From positions 1 to 33,841 of the forward strand of contig RFPF01000004.1 in the NCBI GenBank assembly GCA_009926295.1: a stretch of 33,841 bases of DNA, in the 5' to 3' direction. The translations under genes were made by a program, and so were the position numbers. The notes beneath the pieces are model-generated. The model was given only the letters and a program-made list of their open reading frames with translations. It did no database searches and was not told the DNA's origin. Position 1 is the stretch's first letter, and each line of letters begins with the position of its first letter. This stretch comes from Planctomycetia bacterium. GTDB lineage: Bacteria; Planctomycetota; Planctomycetia; Pirellulales; UBA1268. Of the stretch, positions 16,550 to 24,380 are shown in pieces.

Positions 16550-16685
16550 GCCGACCTCCGTCGGCTGGTACGCACCCGGCCCTCCGGGCCTTGCGCTGTG
16601 TGATAGCGCGCGTATCTGCCCGTCGGCTCTTCCGCATCGCACCGACCGTCTCCGCCGAAAGTTCCCTGCGCCTACGAGTTGAGGA

Positions 16686-16827
16686 GGCTCGGGGTTACCC
16701 CTGCCGTTGAGACGGCGTATTTGACCAGCGGAGCCATGGATGGCGCAGCACAGGCAAATCCGAGTGAGCCGTAGCCTGGAGGGCGGAGGCGAACGTCCGG
16801 CGAGACGGTACGGGGTAACCCCGAGCC
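16686..16827 (-). repeat. 142-bp dispersed repeat with inverted ends, copy B
   Basis: The ends are a perfect 16-base inverted repeat: GGCTCGGGGTTACCCC at 16686-16701 and GGGGTAACCCCGAGCC at 16812-16827. Read on the minus strand it aligns along its full length with copy A at 10897-11038, which has exactly the same length. Flanks also resemble each other over a few bases. It contains no gene. Copy B has the better-kept ends, so it may be younger or under selection for a paired structure. Confidence 0.8.
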
Positions 16828-16965
16828 GGCGCCTTCCCATGGCAGCGAGCGCCCGGCGATGAGTGGCACAACCGGCATATCCGGCCCGGAGGGCGGATTT
16901 CGCCGGGTCGGATGCCGAAGGCATACTTGTGGGGTAGGCCGACCCCAGTTTCCGGAGGATGCCCT

Positions 16966-17775
16966 GTGCTGCCGATCTCCCCGCGGCTCGCCATTGTCGT
17001 CGCCACGCTCGTCGTGATCGGCGCATCATCGCCGACGCACGCCCGCGAACCGGTCGCCCGGTCGCTCGCATCGAAGTCCGTCGATGCCCAGGATGTGCTC
17101 GAGGCCGAGGAGGCCGGTCTCGTCGACGTGCGGTACATACCCAACGATTCGCGGTCGGCCCAGATCATCGTCACCAACAGGTCGCGAAAGCCGCTCACGC
17201 TCCGGCTGCCCACGGCGTTTGCCGGAGTGCCCGTGCTCGCCCAGATGGGCATGGGCGGCGGTGGCGGCGGAGCCGGATTCGGAGCGGGAGGCATCGGCGG
17301 CGGCGCCCAAACCACCGGCGGCGGCGGATTCGGCCAGCAGGGCATGAACGGCATGGGCGGGATGGGAGGCGGTGGCGCCGGTGGCATGGGCGGCGGCGCG
17401 TTCTCGATTCCGCCCCAGAAGACGCGGGTGCTCCGCGTGGCGACCGTGTGCCTCGAACACGGCAAGCCCGAGCCCTCGCCGCGTTATCCCTACAGGCTCG
17501 AGGAGATCACGGCTTTTTCCAGCGATCCGAAGCTGGCGTTCGTGCTCGAGAGCCTCTCGCGCGGCGAGGTGCCGCAGAAGGTCGCCCAGGCGGCGGCTTG
17601 GCATCTCTCGAACGGGTTGTCGTGGGAAAAACTCGCCGCTGAAAAGATCGACCACGCTGGCGGCGTGCCGGACGAGGCGTATTTCACGGCGGCCGAACTC
17701 ATCGCCGCCCACCGCGTCGTCGAGGCAGCGTCGCGGGTGGCCGCTTCGCGGCAGCCCTCGTCGTCGGCTCAGTAG
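16966..17775 (+). CDS. Secreted Gly/Met-rich protein of unknown function
   Basis: I do not recognise a named family. The 269-residue product starts with a classical signal peptide (residues 1-26, cut after PTHA). A short conserved-looking beta region follows (VDVRYIPNDSRSAQIIVTNR and PLTLRLPTAFAGVPVLAQ). Then comes a Gly/Met-rich low-complexity stretch (about 94-145) and a C-terminal helical region. The GTG at 16966 was chosen because GGAGG lies seven bases before it and the signal peptide begins there; an ATG-like start at 16912 lies in the hairpin region. The beta region followed by SIPPQKTRVLRVATVCLEHG suggests an extracytoplasmic protein that may be conserved in planctomycetes. Its stop overlaps the convergent DUF1559 gene by seven bases. 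Confidence 0.75.
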   Translation: MLPISPRLAIVVATLVVIGASSPTHAREPVARSLASKSVDAQDVLEAEEAGLVDVRYIPNDSRSAQIIVTNRSRKPLTLRLPTAFAGVPVLAQMGMGGGGGGAGFGAGGIGGGAQTTGGGGFGQQGMNGMGGMGGGGAGGMGGGAFSIPPQKTRVLRVATVCLEHGKPEPSPRYPYRLEEITAFSSDPKLAFVLESLSRGEVPQKVAQAAAWHLSNGLSWEKLAAEKIDHAGGVPDEAYFTAAELIAAHRVVEAASRVAASRQPSSSAQ

Positions 17776-18845
17776 TCGGCGCCGATCGATTCGGCTCCCG
17801 CCCGCGTGCCCAGCGCCCGCCACGTCGCGAGATCGATGCCCGACCCGATCGACCGCACCGAGCCGTCCATCATGGCCGTGTTGACCGTGTCCCGGTGGTG
17901 GCTGCGCGACGTGACGACCGCCTGCGTGAGGGCCGTCGCCGACGTCCCCTCGCGGGGTCCGCACACGTCGACGTCGTACTGCACCCCGTCGGTGTGGGTG
18001 TAGGGCACCACGGTGTTGGGTGCGAAGGTGGTCGTGACGCCGATGTGGAGGCTGCGTCCGCAGACCCACTCCGTGTGCCCGGACTCGACGCCCCACGTGC
18101 CGCCCGCCGCCAATGCCCCCGCTGCGGCGGGTGTGGCGGGGATTGCGGCGGGCATCGACGGGATGTCCTGGGCCCGCGGCGTCCGGGCCTTCACTTCCGC
18201 CATGGCCACGGTCTTGCTCAGGCCGTCGGGGTACGCAGCAGGCCGCAGTTTTCGAAACGGCGCGAACGCGCCGCCGCCGTCGGGCCGGGCGGGCGTGCTG
18301 GCGTCGAGAACGAGGTAGGCGCCCACGTTCAGGCCGTAGTTCAGCGGAAAATGCTTGGGCACGCCGTTGGCGTCGAACACGGGCGTGGCCTTCGTCTCCC
18401 CTGGGCACACGAGCACGTCGACCCGGGTCGCGGCCACGCCGTTGGGCGCGAACAGGGCCATGTTTACGGCGTTGCCGTACGGCAGCGAGAAGTCGATCTT
18501 CCGGAACAGGCTGTCGCCCTCGAGGTACGGCAGCAGAACCGCCTGTCCGGACCAAGGCGCCTGCGGCGCCCCGGCCACGACCACCTCGGCGCCCGACGGC
18601 GGGAAAGCCCGCTGGGAGTTTTCGTGGTTGTGGATCGCCAGCCCGAGTTGGCGGAGGTTGTTCTGGCAGGAACTGCGTCGGGCTGCCTCCCGGGCGCTCT
18701 GGACGGCCGGCAGAAGAAGGCTCACGAGCACCCCGATGATGGCGATCACGACGAGCAGTTCAACGAGCGTGAACGCGTCGCGAGGGGAATGCCCCGCGGG
18801 GGTGATCGACGTTCGGGAAGATGCCTTCGGAGCGATTTTTCGCAT
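17769..18845 (-). CDS. DUF1559 family prepilin-like protein
   Basis: The 358-residue protein has a type IV prepilin/pseudopilin N-terminus: a 24-residue charged leader and then AFTLVELLVVIAIIGVLVSL. The predicted cleavage is between Ala24 and Phe25; most prepilins have Gly here, while Ala is tolerated. The helix is followed by PAVQSAREAARRSSCQNNLR and the body ends with SRSHHRDTVNTAMMDGSVRS, the DUF1559 signature (the H-x9-DG region). Planctomycetes have large expansions of this family and the role is unknown, perhaps surface or secretion pseudopili. The start is ATG 18845; an upstream in-frame ATG at 18896 adds residues before the charged leader. No other pilus genes are near. Confidence 0.88.
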   Translation of the reverse strand: MRKIAPKASSRTSITPAGHSPRDAFTLVELLVVIAIIGVLVSLLLPAVQSAREAARRSSCQNNLRQLGLAIHNHENSQRAFPPSGAEVVVAGAPQAPWSGQAVLLPYLEGDSLFRKIDFSLPYGNAVNMALFAPNGVAATRVDVLVCPGETKATPVFDANGVPKHFPLNYGLNVGAYLVLDASTPARPDGGGAFAPFRKLRPAAYPDGLSKTVAMAEVKARTPRAQDIPSMPAAIPATPAAAGALAAGGTWGVESGHTEWVCGRSLHIGVTTTFAPNTVVPYTHTDGVQYDVDVCGPREGTSATALTQAVVTSRSHHRDTVNTAMMDGSVRSIGSGIDLATWRALGTRAGAESIGADY

Positions 18846-18879
18846 GCTGAGCACCCTAAAATGCCAAGGTAAGAAGATT

Positions 18880-18907
18880 TTGAGACTCAGTATCAATACC
18901 GTAGTAT
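18880..18907 (+). promoter_or_regulatory. Sigma-70-like promoter candidate for the ABC cluster
   Basis: TTGAGA (18880-18885) and TAGTAT (18902-18907) are spaced by 16 bases in a locally AT-rich island within the divergent gap between the DUF1559 gene and the ABC ATPase. A transcript would carry a leader of about 130 bases. The opposite strand has a TTGATA and no clear -10 box. Confidence 0.42.
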
Positions 18908-19046
18908 AGGAGTTCCTCAGGCCGTGTCAACGGGCTTCTCTGAACCCCACTTCAATCCCCGAGGGTTGCCGCTACAACAACAGAGACCGCGATTTTTTCC
19001 GCGTGACGTCCTCGGACACCGTCTGCGAAGGGAAGGGTTCGATTCC

Positions 19047-19973
19047 ATGCACGCCGAACCGGCGACGGCTCGCGGGGCCGGGAGCGACGAGGTGATCGTC
19101 GCCGCCCGCAACCTCTCGAAAACCTACCGCGATTTCTGGGGACGCAGCAAGAAGGTGGCACTCAAGCCCCTCGACCTCGAGATCCGCCGCGGCGAGATCT
19201 TCGGGCTCCTCGGCCCCAACGGCTCGGGCAAGACGACGACGATGAAGCTCCTGCTCGGACTCATCTTTCCCACCTCCGGCGAGGCGCTCGTGTTCGGCCG
19301 CGACGCGACCGACGTCGCGAAGAACGAGCGGCTCGGCTACCTCCCGGAAGAGACGTATCTCTACAAATTTCTCGATGCCGAGGAGACCCTCGACTTCTAC
19401 GGCCGGCTGTTCGACATGCCGCCCGAAGAACGCAGGCGGCGGGCCGACGCGCTGATCGCGATGGTCGGGCTGTCCCGCGACAAGAAGCGGCAGCTCAGGG
19501 AGTACTCGAAGGGCATGACGCGGCGCATCGGCATCGCACAGGCGCTGATCAACGACCCCGAACTCGTGCTCCTCGACGAGCCGACCAGCGGCCTCGATCC
19601 GATCGGCACCCGCGAGATGAAGGATCTCATCATCGATCTCAAGCGGCGGGGCAAGACGGTGATCATGTCCTCGCACCTCCTCGCCGACGTCGAGGACGTG
19701 TGCGACCGGATCGCCGTGCTCCACCAGGGCGAACTCAAGGAACTCGGCCGCGTGGAGGACCTGCTGCGGGTCACGGACGTGACGCAGATCCGGGCCCGCG
19801 GCCTGCCGGCGGCAGCCGTCGAGGAAGTGCGGGCGGTGCTGCAGCGGCACGGCGGGGCCGATGTCGAGATCGGCAATCCCACGACGACGCTCGAGGAGCT
19901 CTTTCTCGAGGTGGTGCGTGACACCGAGGCTCGCCCCGGTCGGCGGGCCCGTCAGGCCGACAGGAGCGAGTGA
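19047..19973 (+). CDS. ABC-2-type transporter ATP-binding protein
   Basis: The 308-residue ATPase has Walker A GLLGPNGSGKTT, a Q-loop region with GYLPEETYLY (Glu where Gln is common in other ABC families), the signature YSKGMTRRIGIAQAL, Walker B LVLLDEPTSGLDP and the switch histidine in IMSSHLLADVE. This is the CcmA/drug-export-type ABC subfamily. A C-terminal extension of about 70 residues may regulate it. ATG 19047 follows GGAAGGG at a workable distance. The gene is 36 bases before its likely permease. The exported substrate is unknown. The cluster with the next three genes is considered in the findings. Confidence 0.93.
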   Translation: MHAEPATARGAGSDEVIVAARNLSKTYRDFWGRSKKVALKPLDLEIRRGEIFGLLGPNGSGKTTTMKLLLGLIFPTSGEALVFGRDATDVAKNERLGYLPEETYLYKFLDAEETLDFYGRLFDMPPEERRRRADALIAMVGLSRDKKRQLREYSKGMTRRIGIAQALINDPELVLLDEPTSGLDPIGTREMKDLIIDLKRRGKTVIMSSHLLADVEDVCDRIAVLHQGELKELGRVEDLLRVTDVTQIRARGLPAAAVEEVRAVLQRHGGADVEIGNPTTTLEELFLEVVRDTEARPGRRARQADRSE

Positions 19974-20009
19974 GCCGGGAACCTCCCGGCCCCGCGGGGC
20001 TGACCACGC

Positions 20010-21836
20010 ATGGTGCTCGAAGAGGACATTCCGCGGTTCACGGCCTGGATCGGACCCGCGCTGGTCTCGTGGCTGTTCGCGGCCGGCCTCGTGGCGGTGT
20101 TCGCCGCGGCGCTGGCGTGGCTGGTGCAATCGGTGCTGCACGGGCCGCTGGCCGCCGGTGACCGCGTCTACCGCGGCGTGCTCACCACGCTCGCGGACCT
20201 GGCCGGGATGTCGCCGCGGCGGGTGTGGGCCCTGGCGCGGCTGGCCGTGCAGGAATCACTCCGCAGGAACGTGCTCGTCGTGCTCGGCGTGTTCGCCGTG
20301 ATCGTGCTCTTCGCCGGCTGGTTCCTCGACCCCGCGAGCGTCAATCCCGGCAAGCTCTATCTGGGGTTCATCCTCTCGGCGACGAACCTGCTCGTGTGCC
20401 TCGTGGTCCTCGTGCTCTCCGTGTTCAGCCTGCCTGCGGACATCAAGGCCAAGGCGATCCAGACCGTGACGACCAAGCCCGTGCGCACCGGCGAGATCGT
20501 GCTGGGCCGCATGCTCGGCTTCGCCCTCGTGGGCACCGTGCTCCTGGCGTTGATGGGGGCCGTCGGCTGGGCGTTCGTCGTGCGCAGCGTGCAGCACTCA
20601 CACCTCGTGGAGGCCGCCGACGTGGTGGAGCTCGAGGCGGAGGACGGCTCGACCGCCGGCTTCGAGGGCCGGACGAGCCTCGCCCGCGGTCACCGGCATC
20701 GCCTCGATCTCGGCCCCGACGGGGTCGGCCGCACCGACACCGTGCAGGGTCACCGGCATGCCGTGCGGGCCCTGTCGGGGCCGGCGGGCACGACCTACGA
20801 AGTGGGGCCACCGGAGGGCCTTCTCGAGGCCCGCAAGCCGCTGCGTGGCACGCTGCGGTTCCTCGACCGGCAGGGCAAGCCGAGCACGAAGGGGATCAGC
20901 GTCGGGGCCGAGTGGTCGTACCGGCAGTACATCGAGGGCGGGTCGCTGGCGGCGGCGATCTGGACCTTCGACGGCGTGAGCGAGGCGCGGTTTCCCGACG
21001 GCCTGCCGCTGGAGATGATCGTGCGGGTGTTCCGCACCTACAAGGGCGACATCGAGAAGGGGATCGCCGGCAGCGTGCGGGTGCGCAATCCGGCCAACGG
21101 CCTGCAGTGCGACCCGATCTACTTCACGGCAAAGGAGTTCACGATCGACTCCCTGCTCATTCCGCGGCAGCTCGCGGCCACCACCAACGACGGGGGCACG
21201 CGGCAGGTCGACCTGTTCACCGACATCGTCACCGACGGCCGCGTGGAAGTGGTTCTGCAGTGCCTCGAACCGGCCCAGTACTACGGGGTGGCCCAGGCCG
21301 ACTTCTACCTGCGGCAGGGCAGCGGTTCGTTCGCGGTGAACTATCTCAAGAGTTGCCTGGGCATCTGGTTCTCGATGCTCATCGTGACGGCACTCGGCGT
21401 GATGTTCAGCACGTTCCTCGCCGGGCCGGTGGCCCTGCTGGCGGTTCTCTCGGTGGTGCTGGTCGGCCAGTTCCGCGAGTTCATCCAGAGGCTCTTCGAG
21501 AGCCAGGTCACGGGCGACAGCCGTCTCGTGCCCGGAGGCGGGCCGATCGAGTCGCTCTACCGGATCGTCACTCAGACGAGCATCACGCTGGAACTCGACC
21601 CCTCGCCCGCCGTGAGCGCGATGAAGGCCCTGGACACCCTGCTTCTGGCGCCCATGCGGCTGGGCGCCGCCCTGTTTCCGTCGCTTTCTGCGCTCGGCAC
21701 GGGTGATTTCCTCGCCGGCGGCTTCGACATCCCCTACGATCTGATCGGGGCTCATGCCGTGGAAACGTTCGGGTATCTCGTCGCGTTTTTCATCGCCGGG
21801 GCCGTCTGCCTCAAGGCCCGGGAGGTGGCCGCATGA
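20010..21836 (+). CDS. ABC-2-type transporter permease with large extracytoplasmic domain
   Basis: The 608-residue membrane protein has predicted helices near 18-40, 86-104, 118-140 and 168-191. A roughly 250-residue soluble domain (about 193-445) follows, then more helices from 449 and near 588-603. The cytoplasmic segment IQTVTTKPVRTGEIVLGRML is typical of ABC-2 permeases. The soluble domain includes two GHRH motifs about 20 residues apart, with a repeated GGTCACCGGCAT in the DNA. Such a large insert is unusual for simple drug exporters and suggests interaction with the periplasmic partner encoded next door. The start ATG 20010 lacks a clear ribosome-binding sequence and follows two small hairpins. 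Its stop shares ATGA with the next gene. Cargo is unknown. Confidence 0.8.
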   Translation: MVLEEDIPRFTAWIGPALVSWLFAAGLVAVFAAALAWLVQSVLHGPLAAGDRVYRGVLTTLADLAGMSPRRVWALARLAVQESLRRNVLVVLGVFAVIVLFAGWFLDPASVNPGKLYLGFILSATNLLVCLVVLVLSVFSLPADIKAKAIQTVTTKPVRTGEIVLGRMLGFALVGTVLLALMGAVGWAFVVRSVQHSHLVEAADVVELEAEDGSTAGFEGRTSLARGHRHRLDLGPDGVGRTDTVQGHRHAVRALSGPAGTTYEVGPPEGLLEARKPLRGTLRFLDRQGKPSTKGISVGAEWSYRQYIEGGSLAAAIWTFDGVSEARFPDGLPLEMIVRVFRTYKGDIEKGIAGSVRVRNPANGLQCDPIYFTAKEFTIDSLLIPRQLAATTNDGGTRQVDLFTDIVTDGRVEVVLQCLEPAQYYGVAQADFYLRQGSGSFAVNYLKSCLGIWFSMLIVTALGVMFSTFLAGPVALLAVLSVVLVGQFREFIQRLFESQVTGDSRLVPGGGPIESLYRIVTQTSITLELDPSPAVSAMKALDTLLLAPMRLGAALFPSLSALGTGDFLAGGFDIPYDLIGAHAVETFGYLVAFFIAGAVCLKAREVAA

Positions 21837-23353
21837 CCGCGCCCGTGAAATCCTGGCTCGGCCTGCGACGGGAGACGCTTCTCGCCCTCGTCGCCATCGC
21901 CGTGCTGCTCGTGCCGCTTTCCGTGCTCAGCCAGCCGGCCGACTCGACGAGCGCCGGCGGCTTCCTGGCCCGGCAGCGGGCCAAGTTCGGGCTCTCGCAG
22001 GCGAACCTGGGCGAGGTCGATCCCACGAGCGAGACGATGCGGCTGGCGACGCTGGGCCTGAAGAACGTGGCCGTGACGCTGCTCTGGGACCGGGCCAACC
22101 ACTACAAGAAGGTGGAGGACTGGACGAACCTGTCGGCGGCCCTCGAGCAGATGACGAAGCTGCAGCCGAACTTCTACTCCGTGTGGGACTTTCAGGCCCA
22201 CAATCTCTCCTACAACATCTCCGTGGAGTTCGACGACTACCACGACCGCTACGCGTGGGTCATGAAGGGGATCGAGTTCCTCAGGCAGGGAATCTTTCTC
22301 AACCAGCGCGAGCCGAGGCTGCTCGGCAGGATGGGCTGGTTTCTCGGGCAGAAGATCGGGCGGGCCGACGAGAAGAAACAGTATCGCCGCCTCTTCAAGG
22401 CCGACGACGACTTCCACGAGCGCGACCGCCCTGGCCGCACGCTCCCGGAACGGGACAACTGGCTGGTGGCCCGTGAAAAATACGTCGCGGGTCAGCAGCT
22501 GGCCGACTCGGGTGCGCCGCTCCGGACGACGCCGCTCATCTTCCACAGCGAGCCGATGATGACGGCGATCAACTATGCGAGGGCGATCGAGGAGGATGGC
22601 GTCTTCGGGGAGACGGCCCGCGACGCGTGGAACCTCGCCGGCGACGAGATGCGCCGGTATGCCGTCCGCGAGATTCCCACGAGCTGGGATGTGCCGATCC
22701 GGCTCGGCCTGCGCGAGGCGGAACTGGCCCGTGCGCAGAAGCTGGCCGAGGAGCTCGAGGCGCTCGTCCCCGGCAAGTTCAAGGAACTCGAGGAGCGGCA
22801 GCGGGCGGCCCTCACGCCGGATCAGCGGGCCGCGCTCGACACGCCGCCGCTCGACCGCACCGAGGCCCAGCAGAGGGCTGCCGCCGAGGCGGGCGCAGCC
22901 TTGACCGTCACGTGGCCGATGGTCGCCCGTGAAGCGCCGGCCGCTGTCCGCGAGAGGGCCCGGGATCTTGCCCGTCGGTATCTCGAGGCCTCCGAGACCG
23001 CCCAGATCATCGAGCGCTACCGGGAGATCGTGAACTTCGACTTCTGGCGGGCGGCCTGCGAAGTGGAGGTCACTGAACCCGCGCTGCGGGCCCGCGAGAC
23101 GGCCTGGCGGGCGGAGCGGGAGTTCGAGAACGCCCGGCTCCTGCCGGCGAAGAAGGCCTACGAGGAGTCTTTTGCCGCGTGGCGGGAGGTGCTTGACGCC
23201 TCACCCGTACTCAAGGCGGACGACCTCACGGGCGATGACCTGGTGGAGTTGGTGGATCGCTACCGCAAGGTGCTCGAGCAGCTGGATGAGAAATTCCCGA
23301 AGCCGTTCATTCTCCAGGACGTGCTCGACAAGGCGCGGCCCGCGGGCGGCTGA
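21833..23353 (+). CDS. Membrane-anchored protein of unknown function, partner of the ABC permease
   Basis: No family name is recognised. The 506-residue product has a membrane anchor at about 13-33 and is otherwise extracytoplasmic. Residues 85-165 look TPR-like (YKKVEDWTNLSAALEQMTKL and LLGRMGWFLGQKIG). A C-terminal module from about 239 contains FHSEPMMTAINYARAIEEDG, then IERYREIVNFDFWRAACEVE and VDRYRKVLEQLDEKFPKPF. The same module occurs in the next gene. The start overlaps the permease stop by four bases, so the two proteins are probably made together and may form a complex. An anchored helical scaffold next to an ABC-2 permease could help in cargo delivery or cell-envelope assembly; this is inference. 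Confidence 0.78.
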   Translation: MTAPVKSWLGLRRETLLALVAIAVLLVPLSVLSQPADSTSAGGFLARQRAKFGLSQANLGEVDPTSETMRLATLGLKNVAVTLLWDRANHYKKVEDWTNLSAALEQMTKLQPNFYSVWDFQAHNLSYNISVEFDDYHDRYAWVMKGIEFLRQGIFLNQREPRLLGRMGWFLGQKIGRADEKKQYRRLFKADDDFHERDRPGRTLPERDNWLVAREKYVAGQQLADSGAPLRTTPLIFHSEPMMTAINYARAIEEDGVFGETARDAWNLAGDEMRRYAVREIPTSWDVPIRLGLREAELARAQKLAEELEALVPGKFKELEERQRAALTPDQRAALDTPPLDRTEAQQRAAAEAGAALTVTWPMVAREAPAAVRERARDLARRYLEASETAQIIERYREIVNFDFWRAACEVEVTEPALRARETAWRAEREFENARLLPAKKAYEESFAAWREVLDASPVLKADDLTGDDLVELVDRYRKVLEQLDEKFPKPFILQDVLDKARPAGG

Positions 23354-23531
23354 CGGGGGGCTTGATACCAGGTGTCCGGCGGCGGCCCAGACGCCCGGAA
23401 AGCACGGGCCAGCGGCATCGACGCGGCCCCGGTGAACCCTCTCGGCCCGCGCGACGTATGGTTGGCAACACCGCGGATGAGTCCGTGCCACCCGGGGCAG
23501 GCCGCACCCACCGCTTCACAAGGAGTCAGTC

Positions 23532-24380
23532 ATGGCCACCATCGTCGCGCCCACCCACCGCCAGCATGCCTTCTGGCTGAGAGTCGTCGAGGATATCGCC
23601 CTGGTGATCGCCTGCACGGCCGTCGCCTGGATGCTCTACGCCGTCGTGGTGCTGCGGCCTGCATCGTGGCGGGAGACGCTGCCGCTGCAGGGGATCGTCG
23701 GCGGAACGTCCCCGCGCGAGTCTCTTCCGCTGCCGGTGGTGGCCGCCAGCCGGCCCATGATGGCCGCCATCGCAGCCGCGACGGAGCTCGAGGAGCATGG
23801 CGAGTTCGGCCCCCAGGCCGCGGCGGCCTGGGAGAAGGCTGCCGCCGAGTGCCGCAGGCTCTCGGTGCAGCCGATTTCCCGTCAGGGCGGCGTCCCGCTC
23901 ATGCTCTGGCTCCTGGAGGCCGAGCAGGAGCGTGCGGGCGAACTGGCCGCGGTCCTCGCGTCGCCCGGCACCCCTCCCGATGAAGTCGCCGCCCTCGAGA
24001 CCCTCCAGGCCGAGGCCACCGACAACGTGGCGTTGATCCAACGCTATCGGGACATCGTGAACTTCGATCACTGGCGGGCGGTGTGCGAGATCGGCACCAC
24101 CGCCGCCGGCCGCGAGGCGCACGCGGCGCAGTGGTTGGCGGATCGTGCCACAGCCGCGGGGCGGACCGCGGAAGCGAGGGAGGCCCACGAGGCGTCGTTC
24201 CGCGCCTGGCGGCAGGTGCTCGACGCCCGGCCCGCCCTCCTCGACGACGCGCTTGTGGTCGAGGACATCGCCGACAGGATCGGCAGTTACCGCAAGGTTC
24301 TCGCCGGTCTCGATGCGCCGTTCCCCGAGGCCTTCGTGCTCCGGGACGTCGTGGTCCGGGCCGGTGGCATCGCCGACTGA
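23532..24380 (+). CDS. Membrane-anchored protein sharing the C-terminal module of its neighbour
   Basis: Unrecognised family. The 282-residue product has one membrane segment at about 19-42 and a soluble domain homologous by eye to residues 239-506 of the upstream 506-residue protein. ASRPMMAAIAAATELEEHGEF matches its PMMTAINYARAIEEDGVF segment in the same order, and IQRYRDIVNFDHWRAVCEIG matches IERYREIVNFDFWRAACEVE. The AAGGAG ribosome-binding sequence (from about 23519) is well placed for ATG 23532. It follows the neighbour after 178 bases, so a second promoter is possible. Its TGA touches the CNNM gene stop as TGATCA. It may be a partner or truncated paralogue. Confidence 0.76.
   Translation: MATIVAPTHRQHAFWLRVVEDIALVIACTAVAWMLYAVVVLRPASWRETLPLQGIVGGTSPRESLPLPVVAASRPMMAAIAAATELEEHGEFGPQAAAAWEKAAAECRRLSVQPISRQGGVPLMLWLLEAEQERAGELAAVLASPGTPPDEVAALETLQAEATDNVALIQRYRDIVNFDHWRAVCEIGTTAAGREAHAAQWLADRATAAGRTAEAREAHEASFRAWRQVLDARPALLDDALVVEDIADRIGSYRKVLAGLDAPFPEAFVLRDVVVRAGGIAD

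Larger units (their letters stand above)
16378..16965. other. 588-bp non-coding stretch rich in hairpins
   Basis: No supported gene lies here. The first part has a chain of short perfect stem-loops: 16404-16418, 16486-16500, 16514-16549, 16550-16565, 16578-16590 and 16593-16609. The middle holds the 142-bp repeat copy B. The last part has two more hairpins (16912-16924 and 16930-16947) just upstream of the ribosome-binding site of the next gene. Open frames across the stretch are poorly conserved-looking Arg/Pro/Ser-rich shadows. A structured RNA or a remnant of repeats are both possible. Confidence 0.6.

Noticed and set aside
17250..17400. Tandem repeat or CRISPR-like array in the Gly/Met-rich region
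   Set aside because: The repeats are codon-level glycine repeats in an open frame without unique spacers.
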